Source: Symbiodinium natans (lineage: Eukaryota; Sar; Dinophyceae; Suessiales; Symbiodiniaceae). Taken from it: a stretch of 42,500 nt of DNA. Made by a program: the position numbers and the translations under genes. The notes below the pieces were generated by a model. It saw only the letters and a program-made list of their open reading frames with translations. It was not told the DNA's origin and made no database searches. Location: NCBI GenBank assembly GCA_905221605.1, contig CAJNDS010000891.1, positions 1 through 42,500 of the forward strand, given 5' to 3'. Each line of letters begins with the position of its first letter. Positions within the stretch are counted from its first letter, which is position 1. Positions 42,196 through 42,500 of the stretch are shown here, piece by piece.

Positions 42196-42400
42196 TCCAG
42201 GCCTCGGGTTCAGGGTTTCAGGGCCTCAAGGCCTTGGGTTCAGGGTTTCAGGGCCTCAAGGTCAGGGGTTTAGGGCCTCCAGGCCGGGAATTTCGGGTTT
42301 CAGGGCCTCCAGGCCAGTGGTTTAGGGTTTCAGGGCCTCGAGGCCTGGGGTTTAGGGTTTCAGGGCCTCGAAGCCTGGGGTTTAGGGCCTTGAGGTTACA
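42190..42400 (+). repeat. ~30-bp tandem array related to the telomeric repeat
   Basis: Units AGGCCTGGGGTTTAGGGTTT then CAGGGCCTCG, 30 bp, with some 22-bp units lacking GGGTTTCA. Each starts with a GGCCTC/AGGCC dyad. About seven units. Confidence 0.88.
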
Positions 42401-42500
42401 GATGCAATGGCAAAGCGAGGTTAGCAAGACTAGATGTTTTTGTTGCGTCCGTTCGTTTCCAGTGTAGGCCTTTGAAGCTGACATGATTGAATACTTATAA

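Noticed and set aside
41899-42484. Open frames up to 175 codons at the right end
   Set aside because: Translations of the 20-bp and 30-bp tandem arrays (FKAIFRGSRQF-like repeats in all frames).

Overview
The window looks like nuclear DNA of a dinoflagellate, most likely a symbiodiniacean or a relative. Three things point there: plant/alveolate-type telomere repeats (TTTAGGG/CCCTAAA) scattered through almost every kilobase, exons split by introns whose 5' ends are mostly GC rather than GT, and a coding repeat ([15 protein letters not shown]....GGDSSxVQxQLxxVxxIxAT) that I remember as very common in predicted Symbiodinium proteins. No long open reading frame is convincing. The longest open frames are low-complexity or repeat translations.

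The main content is one highly fragmented gene on the minus strand, running from about 40286 (ATG) down to 11362 (TGA). I assembled it by eye from 28 small exons (20 to 81 nt). Joined, they give 1482 nt, an unbroken frame of 493 codons plus stop, only about 5% of the 28.9 kb locus. The protein starts with a ubiquitin-like domain (exons 1-5) followed by ten tandem ~40-residue RCC1-like repeats (exons 6-28). The exons lie in the right order, on one strand, and the splice phases fit. Of 27 introns I read 19 with GC, 6 with GT and 2 with GA at the donor; acceptors are AG except for a CTC ambiguity in two introns.

The introns (0.25-3.6 kb) are made of telomere-like tracts, short inverted-repeat elements and some unique sequence. 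In at least 16 of 27 introns the transcript-sense polarity is TTTAGGG near the 5' end and CCCTAAA near the 3' end, so the two ends could pair. In two places a telomeric tract can be seen interrupting an older dispersed element (36475-36498 and 40327-40409). Removing the tract plus one copy of a short flanking direct repeat restores the element, so the tracts behave as insertions.

Layout. 1-11361: sequence downstream of the gene, mostly telomere-like tracts and variants, a degenerate fragment resembling a dinoflagellate reverse-transcriptase-family protein (861-1260), scattered short elements and a few doubtful decayed repeat exons. 11362-40286: the split gene. Intron 1 holds a 1.28-kb pogo-like non-autonomous transposon (38442-39725) filled with ten 90-bp hairpin units. 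40287-42500: upstream flank with a dispersed element touching the start codon, telomeric tracts, and at the end two tandem arrays (~20 bp and ~30 bp units).

All of this is read by eye. Splice junctions were chosen to keep the repeat consensus and need transcript data; homology statements are from memory of the families, not from a search.
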